From NCBI RefSeq assembly GCF_001761485.1, contig NC_090775.1:2301001-2365000 (forward strand): 64,000 nucleotides of DNA, read 5' to 3'. Under the pieces are notes generated by a model. The model was given only the letters and a program-made list of their open reading frames with translations, had not been told where the DNA came from and did no database searches. Both the position numbers and the translations under genes were made by a program. Positions 32,137 to 41,870 of this stretch are shown piece after piece. The DNA comes from Yarrowia lipolytica. Its lineage: Eukaryota > Ascomycota > Dipodascomycetes > Dipodascales. Positions within the stretch are counted from its first letter, which is position 1. Every line of letters starts with the position of its first letter.

Positions 32137-34122
32137 TATGGATTAGTTGTGTGTGTTCTTGGTCGTTGTTTTCCGTGATGTTAAGAGTGGTTTATGATCG
32201 TGTCACAAGAGGTGTCTGTGAGCTGAGATCTATTTTTGGAAACGGCGACGGAATACTAGCGAGCGTGGAGGCCGTGGTCGTGTCGAGGTCGAGAGCAGTG
32301 TTGGACGAGCAAGCTGAGGGTCGGAGTAGCTTGGTTCACCGCGGATTCGAAAAAAAAAAACCGGTCGTTGCTGATACAATACAAGAACAAGTAGACGTCT
32401 ATTTTCAAGTTTGCATTTTCTGGCTTTGCTAAGTTGACGAGGCGGTGTCCAGAACTTTAAAACCACATTAGAGTTTCTGGTCCGAAACCAGAAGGGCTCT
32501 TTGGTGTAGGTATCGTAGCAATGAGGAGTTTGGGGTGATCGAGCGGGGATTTGAGAAGGCACCACCCAAGTTCGTGGTCACGTGATTAATCCAGCGACTT
32601 TCCCGCCTCTTTTTGGTCCCCGAAACACCCTCTTCGGCCCCCTTGAGAAAATGTCACAGTACGCTGCAACATGCGCATAAATCCACCTGTTCACATTACA
32701 TGAACTATTGCTTGGCTACCCTTTTGGTAAGCAATGAGCTAACCGAGAGACACGGAAGAGGGAGGGGGGTCCTTTTTAGAGCCGCTAAAATAAATGGCGC
32801 GCTGGTAAAGTGTCCACTTTTGGTCTTTATGGAGCAATGGCACGTGCTCTGATATAGATCCATTGCAATTCTGCGATCCAGCGGACGTGCCATACATCAA
32901 TTCCATATCTCGATCACCTCGCAAGTCACTCTATTTACACATGGAATGTGTGTTTAAATTCTGGAAAAAACAGGCCCACAGGCTGAGTTGGAAAAACAGG
33001 GATAAGCAAACAAGGTTGGCTGGCTCTCCCAACACAGCAAATATGAGTGGATGTCAGACACAGTGGAATGAGAAAACAGCATACAGCATACATGGTCAGG
33101 GGTTTGAGGTGATATGGAAGAAGATCAGAGATACTCCCGGAGGATTTGACAGTACCCTATAAGCAAGCTGTTCACGTCATCTACCCTCGCGCCTATATAC
33201 AACCCCAACTATTGGTTGTTGACATGGCTTCACAAGCTCCGAACTGTATTTACGCACTGCGAGATTCGTGTAAAATGAAATGCGCTTGTACTAACGTGAT
33301 CTACGCGTGGCGCGGGGTTTGGTCGAGCTGAGGATTGATTGGCGCTGGATTCCGAGGCTGTATTTCAAGTCACGTGGGCTGAGAGAGAACGAGGCGAGAT
33401 AACTGAAGCAGAAACACTACAAGTACAGTACTTGTAGTTAGTGTCTGGCGTTTCCCTTCGTACTGAAAACACTTACACACCCTACAATGACATCATGATC
33501 ACCAAGAGTGATTGGTTCCGTGGAGATTTAGATATTTGAGATGCAAGAGTGTCGTCGGCTCCGGTGGCTTAGCTGCGCTACAGGTACTGTACATACTGTA
33601 CTCGTACTTGTACCAGCTTGACATAGCTGGCACGTTCCAGTATATGATAGTGGAACCACTTGTTAGGTATATTGGTTGAATTTTAGTAAGCGGGATCAAT
33701 TCAGCTGACCAATTGGTACTCAATGTATTTTACAGCCTATCTCCAGCATGTCTGGAACCCATGCTGTATCATACTCCTTCATGTTTCTGATCTCTACAAT
33801 ACTGTAACAAAGTTCCACTTTTTTTGGCCAACTCTTTTCCCAAATTCTTAGCATACATCTCACTTATGGATCTCATCCCCATTTAAGTGACAAACCCACA
33901 ATCTCAACAGGCAATTATATTCAATAGGCGCTTTATATTATTAATACCTGGAAAAAACTCACATGACCTAATCCTCTTCCAGGGCTCCGCTAATTGTCGC
34001 CCTCCTTAGTCATATGCTCTGCTCATACACACTGTCATTTAAGGTTTCGAGAATCCAACTTTTCACCCAGATTTCAACATCTCAGTTAGGATCTAACACA
34101 ACTACACACAACCTCACTCACC
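32137..34122. other. divergent intergenic region, 2 kb
   Basis: Promoters of KRE9 and MRPL38. Contains a 23-nt inverted repeat at 33416-33438. CACGTG-type E-boxes occur near 32579 (TCACGTGA) and 33371 (TCACGTGG). No coding region can be supported. Confidence 0.5.
33416..33438. repeat. 23-nt inverted repeat of the TACAAGTA family
   Basis: Two perfect 11-nt arms, ACTACAAGTAC and GTACTTGTAGT, separated by one base. Confidence 0.9.
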
Positions 34123-34512
34123 ATGTTGTACCTCAAGTCTCTGATCAACTGCATCGACAACTCTGGTGCTCTGCTGGTCGAGTGCATCAAGGTGCTGCGA
34201 AAGTCACCCAAGAACTACGCCGGTGTCGGCGACAAGATTGTTTGTGTCGTCAAGCGGGCCCGACCCATTCCTAACGGCTCTTCCATCACCCAGAAGGCCC
34301 GAAAGGGTGAAATCAAGCGGGCTGTCATTGTGCGAACCAAGAAGGAGATCCGACGACCCGACGGCTCCTACATCCAGTTTGATGACAACGCCTGTGTGCT
34401 GATCAACGACGCCAACGAGCCCGTGGGTAACCGACTCAACGGAGTCGTTGCCAAGGAGGTGCGAGAGCGAGGCTTCACCAAGGTCGCTTCTCTGGCTCCC
34501 CGAGTCTTGTAA
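34123..34512 (+). CDS. MRPL38: Mitochondrial ribosomal protein uL14m (Mrpl38)
   Basis: Large-subunit protein of the mitochondrial ribosome, bacterial L14 family. The product has 129 residues (S. cerevisiae Mrpl38 has 138), start ACCATGTTG. Seen: LKSLINCIDNSGALLVECIK at the N-terminus, VGDKIVCVVKRARP, KGEIKRAVIVRTKKEIRRPDG (the L14 signature region), DDNACVLIND and the C-terminal ERGFTKVASLAPRVL. No separate cleavable presequence is evident, as in yeast Mrpl38. It converges with RPB9. Confidence 0.94.
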   Translation: MLYLKSLINCIDNSGALLVECIKVLRKSPKNYAGVGDKIVCVVKRARPIPNGSSITQKARKGEIKRAVIVRTKKEIRRPDGSYIQFDDNACVLINDANEPVGNRLNGVVAKEVRERGFTKVASLAPRVL

Positions 34513-35162
34513 TCTGTGCTTACCGTACCCGTACCGTAACCATGGCTTGTATATAGTATTTAAATGTTTGGTATTCACAAGCTGTAGTGTGGGATGGGTA
34601 GCTTGGAAACAAGGAGTGGTTGTAGTGCGAGTACAAGTAAGCCCAAGAAAGTAATTTATCGATGATTATAGATAATGAATGAATGTTGTCACAGATGTAG
34701 TTACAGCACTCGTACGAATACTTGTACCGTATGTACTTGTTCTGTGGGGATAGAGCTTGCCTCCATACTTCATCACTATCTTACTTCGTCACTATTGTAC
34801 TCCATCATAGATTCAGCCATCCAGAAATAACATGTCAAAGTGCTATTTCGAGATAAGGAGCAACTCTTGTTTGTATCAACTTGAGGTTCCGTTCTAGAAG
34901 ACGGTGTTTGATCAAGTAGAGAATCTCATAGCTATCGTCGTATGCCCTCAAAATGTCATCTCCACCCCATACCAACCAACGTCAGACCTCCTCCATTTTA
35001 TGAGACAAAGTCTCACACGCCCTTCCCAATCCCCTGTGTTACAGCTCAACTTGGTCTCCGCCACCTATCCCTCCACCGCCTACGCCTCCACACAGATGCT
35101 CACGTCAAAACATAAATAATCCATTAACGAACCAATAATATACAACCCTCGAATAATCCCCT
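34513..35162. other. convergent intergenic region
   Basis: 3' flanks of MRPL38 and RPB9. TACAAGTA/ACTTGTAC half-sites near 34633 and 34713-34740. No gene is seen. Confidence 0.6.
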
Positions 35163-35564
35163 CTAAGACCGGAAAATGTTGTTGCAGTTGTTGCAGACAA
35201 AAAACAGAATCATGGTGGTCTCCGCACGCTTCTGTTGCGACTGGAAGAAGACCACATCGTGCTCGTGACACTTGGGACACTCCTTGTCGGATCGAGGCAG
35301 AGTGGGATCTGCTCCAATACCGGTTGTCACTCCGGCCGTCTCCTCAATGTTGGTGATCAGCTGATGCTTGAACACCAGAGGAGTGGATGCAAACTCCGTG
35401 TACGGACAGTTTCGGCATGCAAACAGCAGCTTTCTATCCTCCTTATCCTCTCTCGGATAGAGCATGTTGTTGCTGGGTTAGCGCTGGTCCTCGATCATTT
35501 CTCGTCCTCTCGTTATCTAGTTCTCTCTGATCACTCACCACTCGAGACAAAATCGCGACGTCAT
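35163..35564 (-). CDS. RPB9: RNA polymerase II subunit Rpb9, two exons
   Basis: Small zinc-ribbon subunit of RNA polymerase II with roles in start-site choice, fidelity and transcript cleavage. Coding exons are 35539-35564 (26 nt) and 35163-35472; the intron 35473-35538 (66 nt) has GTGAGT and CTAACCCAG. The spliced protein has 111 residues and begins [18 protein letters not shown], restoring the first zinc ribbon (CLEC then CRNC) that the unspliced frame lacks. The second ribbon is CPKCHEHD and CNNC, with the TFIIS-like [15 protein letters not shown]. It ends NIFRS, somewhat shorter than S. cerevisiae Rpb9 (122). It diverges from MNP1 across 290 bp. Confidence 0.95.
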
Positions 35565-35854
35565 TTTGGTTCCGTCTTGTTCCACACACTGAGCTGTCGT
35601 CTGCTGTGTGTTTTTCAAAGCCCAGTGAAGATGGTGTTCTGCAGCTCTATGGCAAACTCTAAATGTGCGCACGAGTCTATTCTTCCCGTCTCTAATCCCC
35701 CTCCCTCTGACTACAAGTATAGTGATTGGGAGGTTTGGGACACCACAGTACAAGAGCAAGGCCGGGTAACCCTCCGTCACGCACCCTGAAAATTTGAAAA
35801 CTCACCTACAGCAGCGTCTACACTGAGTCCATCTCAACCCCATACAACCGCACA
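35565..35854. promoter_or_regulatory. RPB9-MNP1 divergent promoter
   Basis: The 290 bp between two start codons on opposite strands must hold both 5' UTRs and promoters. A donor-like GTGAGT on the minus strand near 35802 has no convincing exon. Confidence 0.5.
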
Positions 35855-36498
35855 ATGTCTGCTCTTCGAATGTCTCTTCGAGTTGCTCGAGTCGCCCGTG
35901 TGGCTCGAGTTGGTGTTCGGTGAGTATTAATTGCGAGATTCACTCCTTGATTGTTTTTCTCGACATTGAAATCAAGCCAGATCACCAGCCAGATCATGTC
36001 ATCAACTCACAAAAGCACTGATCTGAAGACGAAACGCTTCAAAAAAACCCACCCAGCTCCAACTAACACAGATTCAACTCCACCGCCGCCCCCGTGGACC
36101 CCAAGATCACCGCTATTGTCGACCAGATTGCCCAGCTCAACCTGCTGGAAACCTCGTCTCTGGTGACCGAGCTCAAGAGCCGACTCAACATTCCCGATAT
36201 CTCTTTCCCCGCCGCCGGAGCCGCCCCCGCCGCTGCACCTGCCGCTGCTGCCGAGGAGGCCGCCCCCGAGCCCGTCGAGGAGAAGACCATCTTCAACATC
36301 AAGCTGGAGTCATACGATGCCAAGGCCAAGCCTAAGGTGATCAAGGAGATCAAGACCCTGCTCGGTCTGTCTCTGGTCGACGCCAAGAAGATTGTTGACG
36401 CCGCCCCCAAGATGGTCAAGGAGTCCGTCCCCAAGGAGGATGCCGACAAGATCAAAAAGGTGCTTGAGGATCTCGGCGCCAAGATTACTCTTGAGTAA
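35855..36498 (+). CDS. MNP1: Mitochondrial ribosomal protein bL12m (Mnp1), two exons
   Basis: Mitochondrial L7/L12, the mobile stalk protein that recruits translation GTPases. Exons are 35855-35919 (65 nt) and 36072-36498; the intron (152 nt) has GTGAGT and CTAACACAG. The spliced protein of 163 residues starts MSALRMSLRVARVARVARVG, an Arg-rich presequence without acidic residues, then RFNSTAAPVDPK. The N-terminal dimerisation domain (about 33-65) is followed by an Ala/Pro/Glu-rich hinge. The globular C-terminal domain (about 90-163) is EKTIFNIKLESYDAKAKPKV through KIKKVLEDLGAKITLE. The second exon alone would start at a GTG and lack the targeting sequence. Confidence 0.95.
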
Positions 36499-37017
36499 GT
36501 GTATATAGTAACTCATTTTGAACCAGACAAAATACGAGTGCGAACCACGAGTATTGGATGCTCTTCTGGCTGGAGAACTGGAACGTAGTTGGAGTAGTAG
36601 TCGTTGTTGCCCTTATGGTACGGCTGTGATACGACAGAGTACTTTCAAGATGTAAAGCATGAAATACGACGAAGGAAATGTTTGCTTGACTGTTTAGATA
36701 TGTTGACAATATCAATAGCCTTTCGGATAGTCAGATATCGGTACTGAAGCAGTGTGATTTCCTTGACCTAATCACTTACTCATATGTTACGTTGATGACA
36801 TGATCTGAATGCCAATGGGCAACAGTTTCATATCTTCCAGCTGAAACATCTCAATTGCATCTACAACCGTCTATAATCACCAGGTGGTTGTACATTACTA
36901 ATAAATTATTCTACATGTTGGTATGAACGCCGTCATTGGATAGCTACGGCTAGGCATACCAGAATCCCGTTTTTTTATCACCTCTTGATCTCGTTTTAAG
37001 CACCCACTACTCCTTCG
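36499..37017. other. convergent intergenic region
   Basis: 3' flanks of MNP1 and the gene at 37018. No gene or clear repeat is seen. Confidence 0.6.
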
Positions 37018-38157
37018 TTAAAAGTCTGGGCTCATGCTCATGCTCTTCTGCCGTCTATTGTGGGCAGCAAGGCGTCTAGCGTAGCTAGGAGTTCCGAGTT
37101 CTGAGGGCGTGGCTGGAGTAACAGATCTCAACGACGACGACCGGGGCATCCGGGGAGTGGTCGGATGTTGTGGGGGGGGCTGCACGAATTGAGGAGCATA
37201 CTGCTGTTGTTGAGACGGCGGTATCTGTTGTTGGGTGTAGGGACTCTGGTAGGGGCTGCTAGAGCTGTATCCCTGAGGACTAACAACACCAATGACACTT
37301 CTTCGGTTGGTTCTCTTGATGGCATGGATCTCTAGTTTCTTCTCGAGGATCTTGACGAAGGAGGAAAGAGCCACTAAATTGTTTGAGATGCCTTCTGAGA
37401 GGCCAGATTGGCCTGGTAAGTGGCACAGGGCAGTCATCTCCTCGTACATGGTATACAAGGACTCGTAGAGATCTGCATCCAAATTCTTCAATCGGTTCAG
37501 CGACATTTCAATGTCAATCATGTCCTCCGAGTGATCAAAGTTGGACATAGTGGACTGCCCAGTGTGTTGAGTTTGCAGAGGTTGTTGTATATGGGCTCTC
37601 TGATGCTCCATTTCCGACTCTATGGACTCGCACGATTCGCTGGACTCGTTTGATGCAAACGACGTGTCTCCATCTGCTCTGGAGACTCCCTCCTGTTCCG
37701 TTTCGGTGCCTGCCGAGTCTTCGGAGTTCTCATCATCTCCCTCCATCTCAGACTCCATGTTGAGACGTCTGATACGTTCTCTGAGAGCTCCTAACGCCGA
37801 CCACGCCGAAGAGGGAGGCTCAATAGTCTCGGGCTCCAAATCACGCACGTCCCGCAACGTGGACGAGCGATGATGGCTCTTGTACGCTGGCTTACCACCT
37901 GCAGGGGACCCCGATCCAAGACCGCCCATGTATCCGTTGTTGAAGGCTGGAAATGAGTTGACGCTGGTCGAGTGGGTATGCGACGTGTGTGGACGACCTG
38001 CTGTCTGTGGTCTGTGCCCGTGAGATGTGTTTGGACGTGGTGCTCCTCCACCATACAGAGATGAGCTTCTGGACCGCGACATTTGGGTGTTTGCGAACGG
38101 GTTTTCTTCGCGGTCACCTGAACGGCTGCCGCGTCGGTTGGTTTTGTAGGGGAACAT
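37018..38157 (-). CDS. Serine-rich protein with central helical region, unknown function
   Basis: Product of 379 residues that I cannot assign. Residues 1-110 are basic and low in complexity (Ser, Arg, His, Gly). A short conserved-looking segment, SSAWSALGALRERIRRLNME, lies near 120-140. An acidic Ser/Glu stretch follows (about 140-190). Residues about 210-290 look helical and possibly coiled coil (EMSLNRLKNLDADLYESLYT, VALSSFVKILEKKLEIH). The tail is Pro/Gln-rich with many Ser-Pro and Thr-Pro sites (RSVTPATPSELGTP), so phosphorylation by proline-directed kinases is possible. The composition suggests a cytoskeletal or spindle-pole scaffold, but this is a guess. Confidence 0.75.
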   Translation of the reverse strand: MFPYKTNRRGSRSGDREENPFANTQMSRSRSSSLYGGGAPRPNTSHGHRPQTAGRPHTSHTHSTSVNSFPAFNNGYMGGLGSGSPAGGKPAYKSHHRSSTLRDVRDLEPETIEPPSSAWSALGALRERIRRLNMESEMEGDDENSEDSAGTETEQEGVSRADGDTSFASNESSESCESIESEMEHQRAHIQQPLQTQHTGQSTMSNFDHSEDMIDIEMSLNRLKNLDADLYESLYTMYEEMTALCHLPGQSGLSEGISNNLVALSSFVKILEKKLEIHAIKRTNRRSVIGVVSPQGYSSSSPYQSPYTQQQIPPSQQQQYAPQFVQPPPQHPTTPRMPRSSSLRSVTPATPSELGTPSYARRLAAHNRRQKSMSMSPDF

Positions 38158-38991
38158 GTCAGGCCTAGTCGAGAGTTATGTCTGTGGCTGGGTATCGGTG
38201 TCTGTCTCTTAATGGCTTACCGTGGTGGAACGTTGAGTCAGAGTTGGTGTATGCAATGTATATCGTTGAGTTGTTAGTCGTTGAGTAGTTTGTTTCTCAC
38301 GGACTGTCTGTGTCGTATCTCCTCTCAATTGGCAAATCCACTTCTGTTAGACTGGTGACCGTCTAGATCAAACCTGGCCATCAACGCGTCTTTCCTGTAA
38401 TCGTGTGTGTTAAAGTTGATGTTGGCACCTGCAGGCTGTTTCACAGCATGTAGTCAGGGTCTATTCAACTGTCCAAATATCGACTTTCTCAGAAAATATT
38501 TGCATCCCAGGTATCTGGACGCGGTGTGTTGTTGAATACATCTTGTTCAAACGCCATTAAGTGCACAGAGACACCAAATACGGGTCGCCTAATGACGCCC
38601 ATAACCTCCTGGACTCACCCTTACAACTTAAAAACACTTGTGAAGGAGGAGTGTTCTAATTTGGGTTAAGTAAACGTTATAACAGAATACTTGAGAAGTA
38701 CTTGAACTTATTGCTACGTAAACGATCCTTAAAACTGCTCCAAAAATCAAAGAAAAAGCATGTGGAAAAAAAAAAACATAGATATTTTGGTCCACTTTCA
38801 ACATTTCCAAGTATATTCTTACCCTTCACTTCGTTCCTACATCCACCTTAAAGCCCCCTCAATATCACCACCACTTCCTATATGTAACCTTAAATCTCTT
38901 ACCCTACCTGTTTTCATCACCAAATTTCCTAGCCAAAATACTGCTTGAAACCGCACCTGATCTGACATATTCAGACCACACAACTAGCAAA
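38158..38991. other. divergent intergenic region
   Basis: Promoters of the serine-rich protein gene and the mitoribosomal gene. A poly-A run (about 11-12 A) lies near 38766. No gene is seen. Confidence 0.6.
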
Positions 38992-39753
38992 ATGTCGTCC
39001 AAACAGTTGGCAAAAAACCTCCGTCAGACCTACCAGAACATGACTGGAGTCGACAAGCAGATTTTCCAGCTCAACAAGGTCGTCACCGCTCCTGGAGCAT
39101 ACAAGCTGCCCGACAATGTCTCGGCTCTGAAGCTCCGTTTCAAGGACTCTGGTAACCGGTCTCAGACCAAGCTGTTCTGGACCCATTCGCTGCCCACTCT
39201 GCAGTTCTGGAACCCCTCCGTCGCCATGAGTGTGTCTCGAGTCCAGGCTCCTAAGGAGAAGTCCGTTGGACCTACCGTGACCATCACTCGAACTGATGGC
39301 TCCGAGGAAACCATTTCTATCGCCTCCATGTTCTGGGAGAAGATGGCCGAGACCATTGCTGAGGCTGCCGGAGCAACCCCTGTCTCCGCCGGCGAGCTCA
39401 AGAAGTACTCCATCCCCTTTGTCACCGACTACGACAAGAAGATGGAGCTGGCCAAGAAGACCCATCTGCGAGATGTGGCCTTTGCACAGAAGGTGGAGCT
39501 GCACAAGCAGCAGGAGGCAGACCGAGAGGCCCTGGAGCTGGCGGCCAAGGAAGAGGCCAAGGCCGCTGCCCAGAAGAAGAAGGACGCCATGATCAAGGCC
39601 CGAAAGGAGGGACGAGTTTACATTGAGGGAGAGGAGAACGAAGTTAAGGAGGCTGCTGTCGAGGTTGAGCAGAAGGTGACCGAGGAGGTGGCCGAGGATG
39701 GAGCCAAGATCGAGATCAAGGAGACCGAGGTCAAGATCGAGACCAAGAACTAG
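38992..39753 (+). CDS. Mitochondrial ribosomal protein with L51/S25/CI-B8 domain (mL61/Mrp49-like)
   Basis: Product of 253 residues. Residues about 20-120 resemble the thioredoxin-like L51/S25/CI-B8 domain shared by several mitoribosomal proteins and a complex I subunit: LRFKDSGNRSQTKLFWTHSL, then PTLQFWNPSVAMSVSRVQ. Among yeast members Mrp49 (mL61) fits best in plan, though Mrp49 is about half as long. From residue 150 to the end the protein is a charged Lys/Glu/Ala helix that may be a Yarrowia-type extension. Two other mitoribosomal genes lie within 5 kb. A long leucine-rich open frame on the opposite strand is a shadow. Confidence 0.65.
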   Translation: MSSKQLAKNLRQTYQNMTGVDKQIFQLNKVVTAPGAYKLPDNVSALKLRFKDSGNRSQTKLFWTHSLPTLQFWNPSVAMSVSRVQAPKEKSVGPTVTITRTDGSEETISIASMFWEKMAETIAEAAGATPVSAGELKKYSIPFVTDYDKKMELAKKTHLRDVAFAQKVELHKQQEADREALELAAKEEAKAAAQKKKDAMIKARKEGRVYIEGEENEVKEAAVEVEQKVTEEVAEDGAKIEIKETEVKIETKN

Positions 39754-39881
39754 AAAGAGTAAATATGTGGATCTCTCGTGAACAGTAATGGCACGTGAGA
39801 CGGTATATAGTTCCATTACATGATTTATTATGACACACCCATAGGTGTGAGCGTCGCGAGTGATTGTACACATACGGGTAC

Positions 39882-39899
39882 TACTTGTAGCTACAAGTA
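39882..39899. repeat. 18-nt perfect palindrome of the TACAAGTA family
   Basis: TACTTGTAGCTACAAGTA is its own reverse complement and lies about 130 bp past a stop codon, where it could form a hairpin in the RNA. Confidence 0.9.
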
Positions 39900-39953
39900 C
39901 AGCTGTTGGCACTTGTACATACTACACTATTGTCAGCCTAACATAATGCCAAA

Positions 39954-39977
39954 GGGGGGGGGGGGGGGGGGGGGGGG
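39954..39977 (+). repeat. G24 homopolymer
   Basis: Twenty-four uninterrupted G on the plus strand, flanked by AAA and TCG. Such a run can form G-quadruplexes and is prone to slippage and sequencing error. Confidence 0.9.
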
Positions 39978-40331
39978 TCGCTAATGCCAATAGTACAGCA
40001 TTTTGGAGTTCGTGGGTAATTAGAGGTGCTGGGGATTCCGAGTGGTTTATGTATCGTTACGATATGTTCTTTATTGCTGTTTGAAGGGGGAACAGTTCAG
40101 GTTCTTGAAGGGGGTACAAGCAAGTACATCATCATACTTGAGCGGTAAATTTGGGCCTCGGTATGTAGTAATTAGGGCATTGGAAAGATCCTGTTAACTC
40201 GGGTTTACATTGCCAATGTGCACAAATCCTTTGCATTTTCCAACAAGTAATTTATATGAAAATGTCTCCATTATTTCCGTCACTCTTTCAACCACTTTCA
40301 GCTCTGCAGAAATGATGCAGCTTAATCTGGG

Positions 40332-40366
40332 TTCGAAAAATTATTTTGGATTAATTATTTCAAACT
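40332..40366 (+). promoter_or_regulatory. Putative ribosome-biogenesis promoter element upstream of RRP8
   Basis: TTCGAAAAATTATTTT followed by TTTCAAACT, 40-75 bp before the RRP8 start. It parallels the PUF6 element at 9905-9934 in order, spacing and distance to the ATG. Confidence 0.4.
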
Positions 40367-40404
40367 GATTTCACACCCCAGTTACCGACTTAAACACACA
40401 CACA

Positions 40405-41661
40405 ATGTCGTTCATGTTCCAGGTTGACGGATGGAATCTGTCCAACGATGTCAAGGCTGATAAGTTGACCAAGCGTCAGAAGGAAAAACGAGACCAGCAG
40501 GCCGAGCGAGGCGTCATGATGCGGGAGAAGCGAGAGCAGCGAGAGAAGGAGCGAGCGGATGACGAGAAGGCCGCCGAGGCTGATGCCAAGGCCAAGGCTG
40601 AGGCCGCTAAAGCTGCTGAGAAGGCTTCTGCTGCTGAGGATGCTGCTGATTCTGGCAAGAACAAAAAGAGCAAGAAGGACAAGAAGAAGGATAAGAAGGA
40701 TAAGAAGGCCAAGGCTTCTGAGACTGAAGAGGCTTCCAAGCCAGCTGCTCCTCCTGCTGAAGCGTTCACACAGGCTCCTGCCGCCAAGCTGACACCTCTT
40801 CAGCTCAAGATGAAAGAGAAGCTGGCCGGATCGCGGTTCCGATGGATCAACGAGCAGCTGTATACTGTTCCCTCCGAAGAGGCTCTCAAAATGATTACCG
40901 ACAACCCCGAGATTTTTGACGAGTATCATGCTGGATTCCGAAACCAGGTGCAGGGTTGGCCCGAGAACCCCGTGGACACCTTTGTCAAGCGGTTTACCGA
41001 GAGGCTCAACAAGCCTGTGTGTTCTCCTGGAGGGCTGCCTGCTCACAAGCGCGAGAACAAGATTGTGGTGGCCGATATGGGCTGTGGAGAGGCGCAGCTG
41101 GCGCTGGATCTGAGCAAGATCAACTTCAAGAAGAAGGGCGTCAACCCCCAGAACAAGAACCTGGTGGTCGAGACCCAGTCGTTTGATCTGAAGAAGGCCA
41201 ACGAGCGAGTGACAGTGGCAGATGTGAAGAATGTGCCCATGGAAGACAACTCCGCTGACATTGTCGTCTTCTGTCTGGCTCTTATGGGAACCAACTTCCT
41301 GGACTTCATCAAGGAGGCCATGCGAATTCTGCGGCCCAATGGAGAGCTGTGGATCGCCGAGATTAAGTCTCGATTCACCGACGGCCAGACCGACGAGTTC
41401 ATCAAGGTGCTCAAGAGCCTCAGCTTCTTCCACAAGCTCACAGACGACGAAAACACGCACTTTGTGCGGTTCGAGTTCTTCAAACCCACCCAAGAGATTC
41501 TCGCCCAACGAAAGAAGAAGGTGCCAAAGCGAAAGTTCATTGACTATGGAGATGAGGAGGAAAAGAAGGGACCCGAGGACGGCGAGCAGCTCGAGAAGAG
41601 ACGAAAGAAGCAGGCTGAGGGCGAGTGGTTGCTCAAGCCTTGCATTTACAAGCGACGATAG
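40405..41661 (+). CDS. RRP8: rRNA adenine methyltransferase Rrp8
   Basis: Nucleolar SAM-dependent enzyme that makes m1A in 25S rRNA helix 25.1 and helps early pre-rRNA cleavage. The product has 418 residues (S. cerevisiae 392). It starts MSFMFQVDGWNLSNDVKADK. Residues 15-125 are Lys/Glu/Ala-rich (KNKKSKKDKKKDKKDKK), a nucleolar-type extension. The catalytic domain begins near 132 (LTPLQLKMKEKLAGSRFRWI). It carries the SAM-binding VVADMGCGEAQLAL at about 220-233, NVPMEDNSADIVVFCLALMG, and LRPNGELWIAEIKSRF. The C-terminus is KPCIYKRR. All family landmarks are intact. Confidence 0.96.
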   Translation: MSFMFQVDGWNLSNDVKADKLTKRQKEKRDQQAERGVMMREKREQREKERADDEKAAEADAKAKAEAAKAAEKASAAEDAADSGKNKKSKKDKKKDKKDKKAKASETEEASKPAAPPAEAFTQAPAAKLTPLQLKMKEKLAGSRFRWINEQLYTVPSEEALKMITDNPEIFDEYHAGFRNQVQGWPENPVDTFVKRFTERLNKPVCSPGGLPAHKRENKIVVADMGCGEAQLALDLSKINFKKKGVNPQNKNLVVETQSFDLKKANERVTVADVKNVPMEDNSADIVVFCLALMGTNFLDFIKEAMRILRPNGELWIAEIKSRFTDGQTDEFIKVLKSLSFFHKLTDDENTHFVRFEFFKPTQEILAQRKKKVPKRKFIDYGDEEEKKGPEDGEQLEKRRKKQAEGEWLLKPCIYKRR

Positions 41662-41765
41662 AGAGACAGTACAAGTACCGGTAGCTTGATGGCTGTCAGT
41701 TAACTATATATAACAAAAACCAGAACAGTGGTAAACTACTATAATAGATTTGTATAAGTAATACT

Positions 41766-41812
41766 TTTTGTATCATCATCATCCTCCTCATCCTCATAAT
41801 AATCATCATCAT
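41766..41812. repeat. ATC/TCC-rich simple repeat
   Basis: Imperfect trinucleotide run (ATCATC, CTCCTCATC, ATAATCATC) in the 209-bp spacer between the convergent RRP8 and TYR1 genes. Confidence 0.75.
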
Positions 41813-41870
41813 AGTCACTCTATTATTGAAACTATTGTTTTCTAGGAACTTTTAGACCTGCAAGTGTGTC

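Larger units (their letters stand above)
39754..40404. other. intergenic region with palindrome, G24 run and RRP8 promoter
   Basis: Short stretch of 0.65 kb holding an 18-nt palindrome, a 24-G homopolymer and the promoter element of RRP8, each listed separately. No gene is seen. Confidence 0.7.

Noticed and set aside
31327-32178. 283-codon open frame on the plus strand
   Set aside because: Antisense to KRE9, with no family resemblance.
38971-39912. 313-codon leucine-rich open frame on the minus strand
   Set aside because: Antisense shadow of the mitoribosomal gene; the leucine runs mirror AAG/GAG codons.
40390-41508. 372-codon open frame on the minus strand
   Set aside because: Antisense shadow of RRP8, which has full family motifs.
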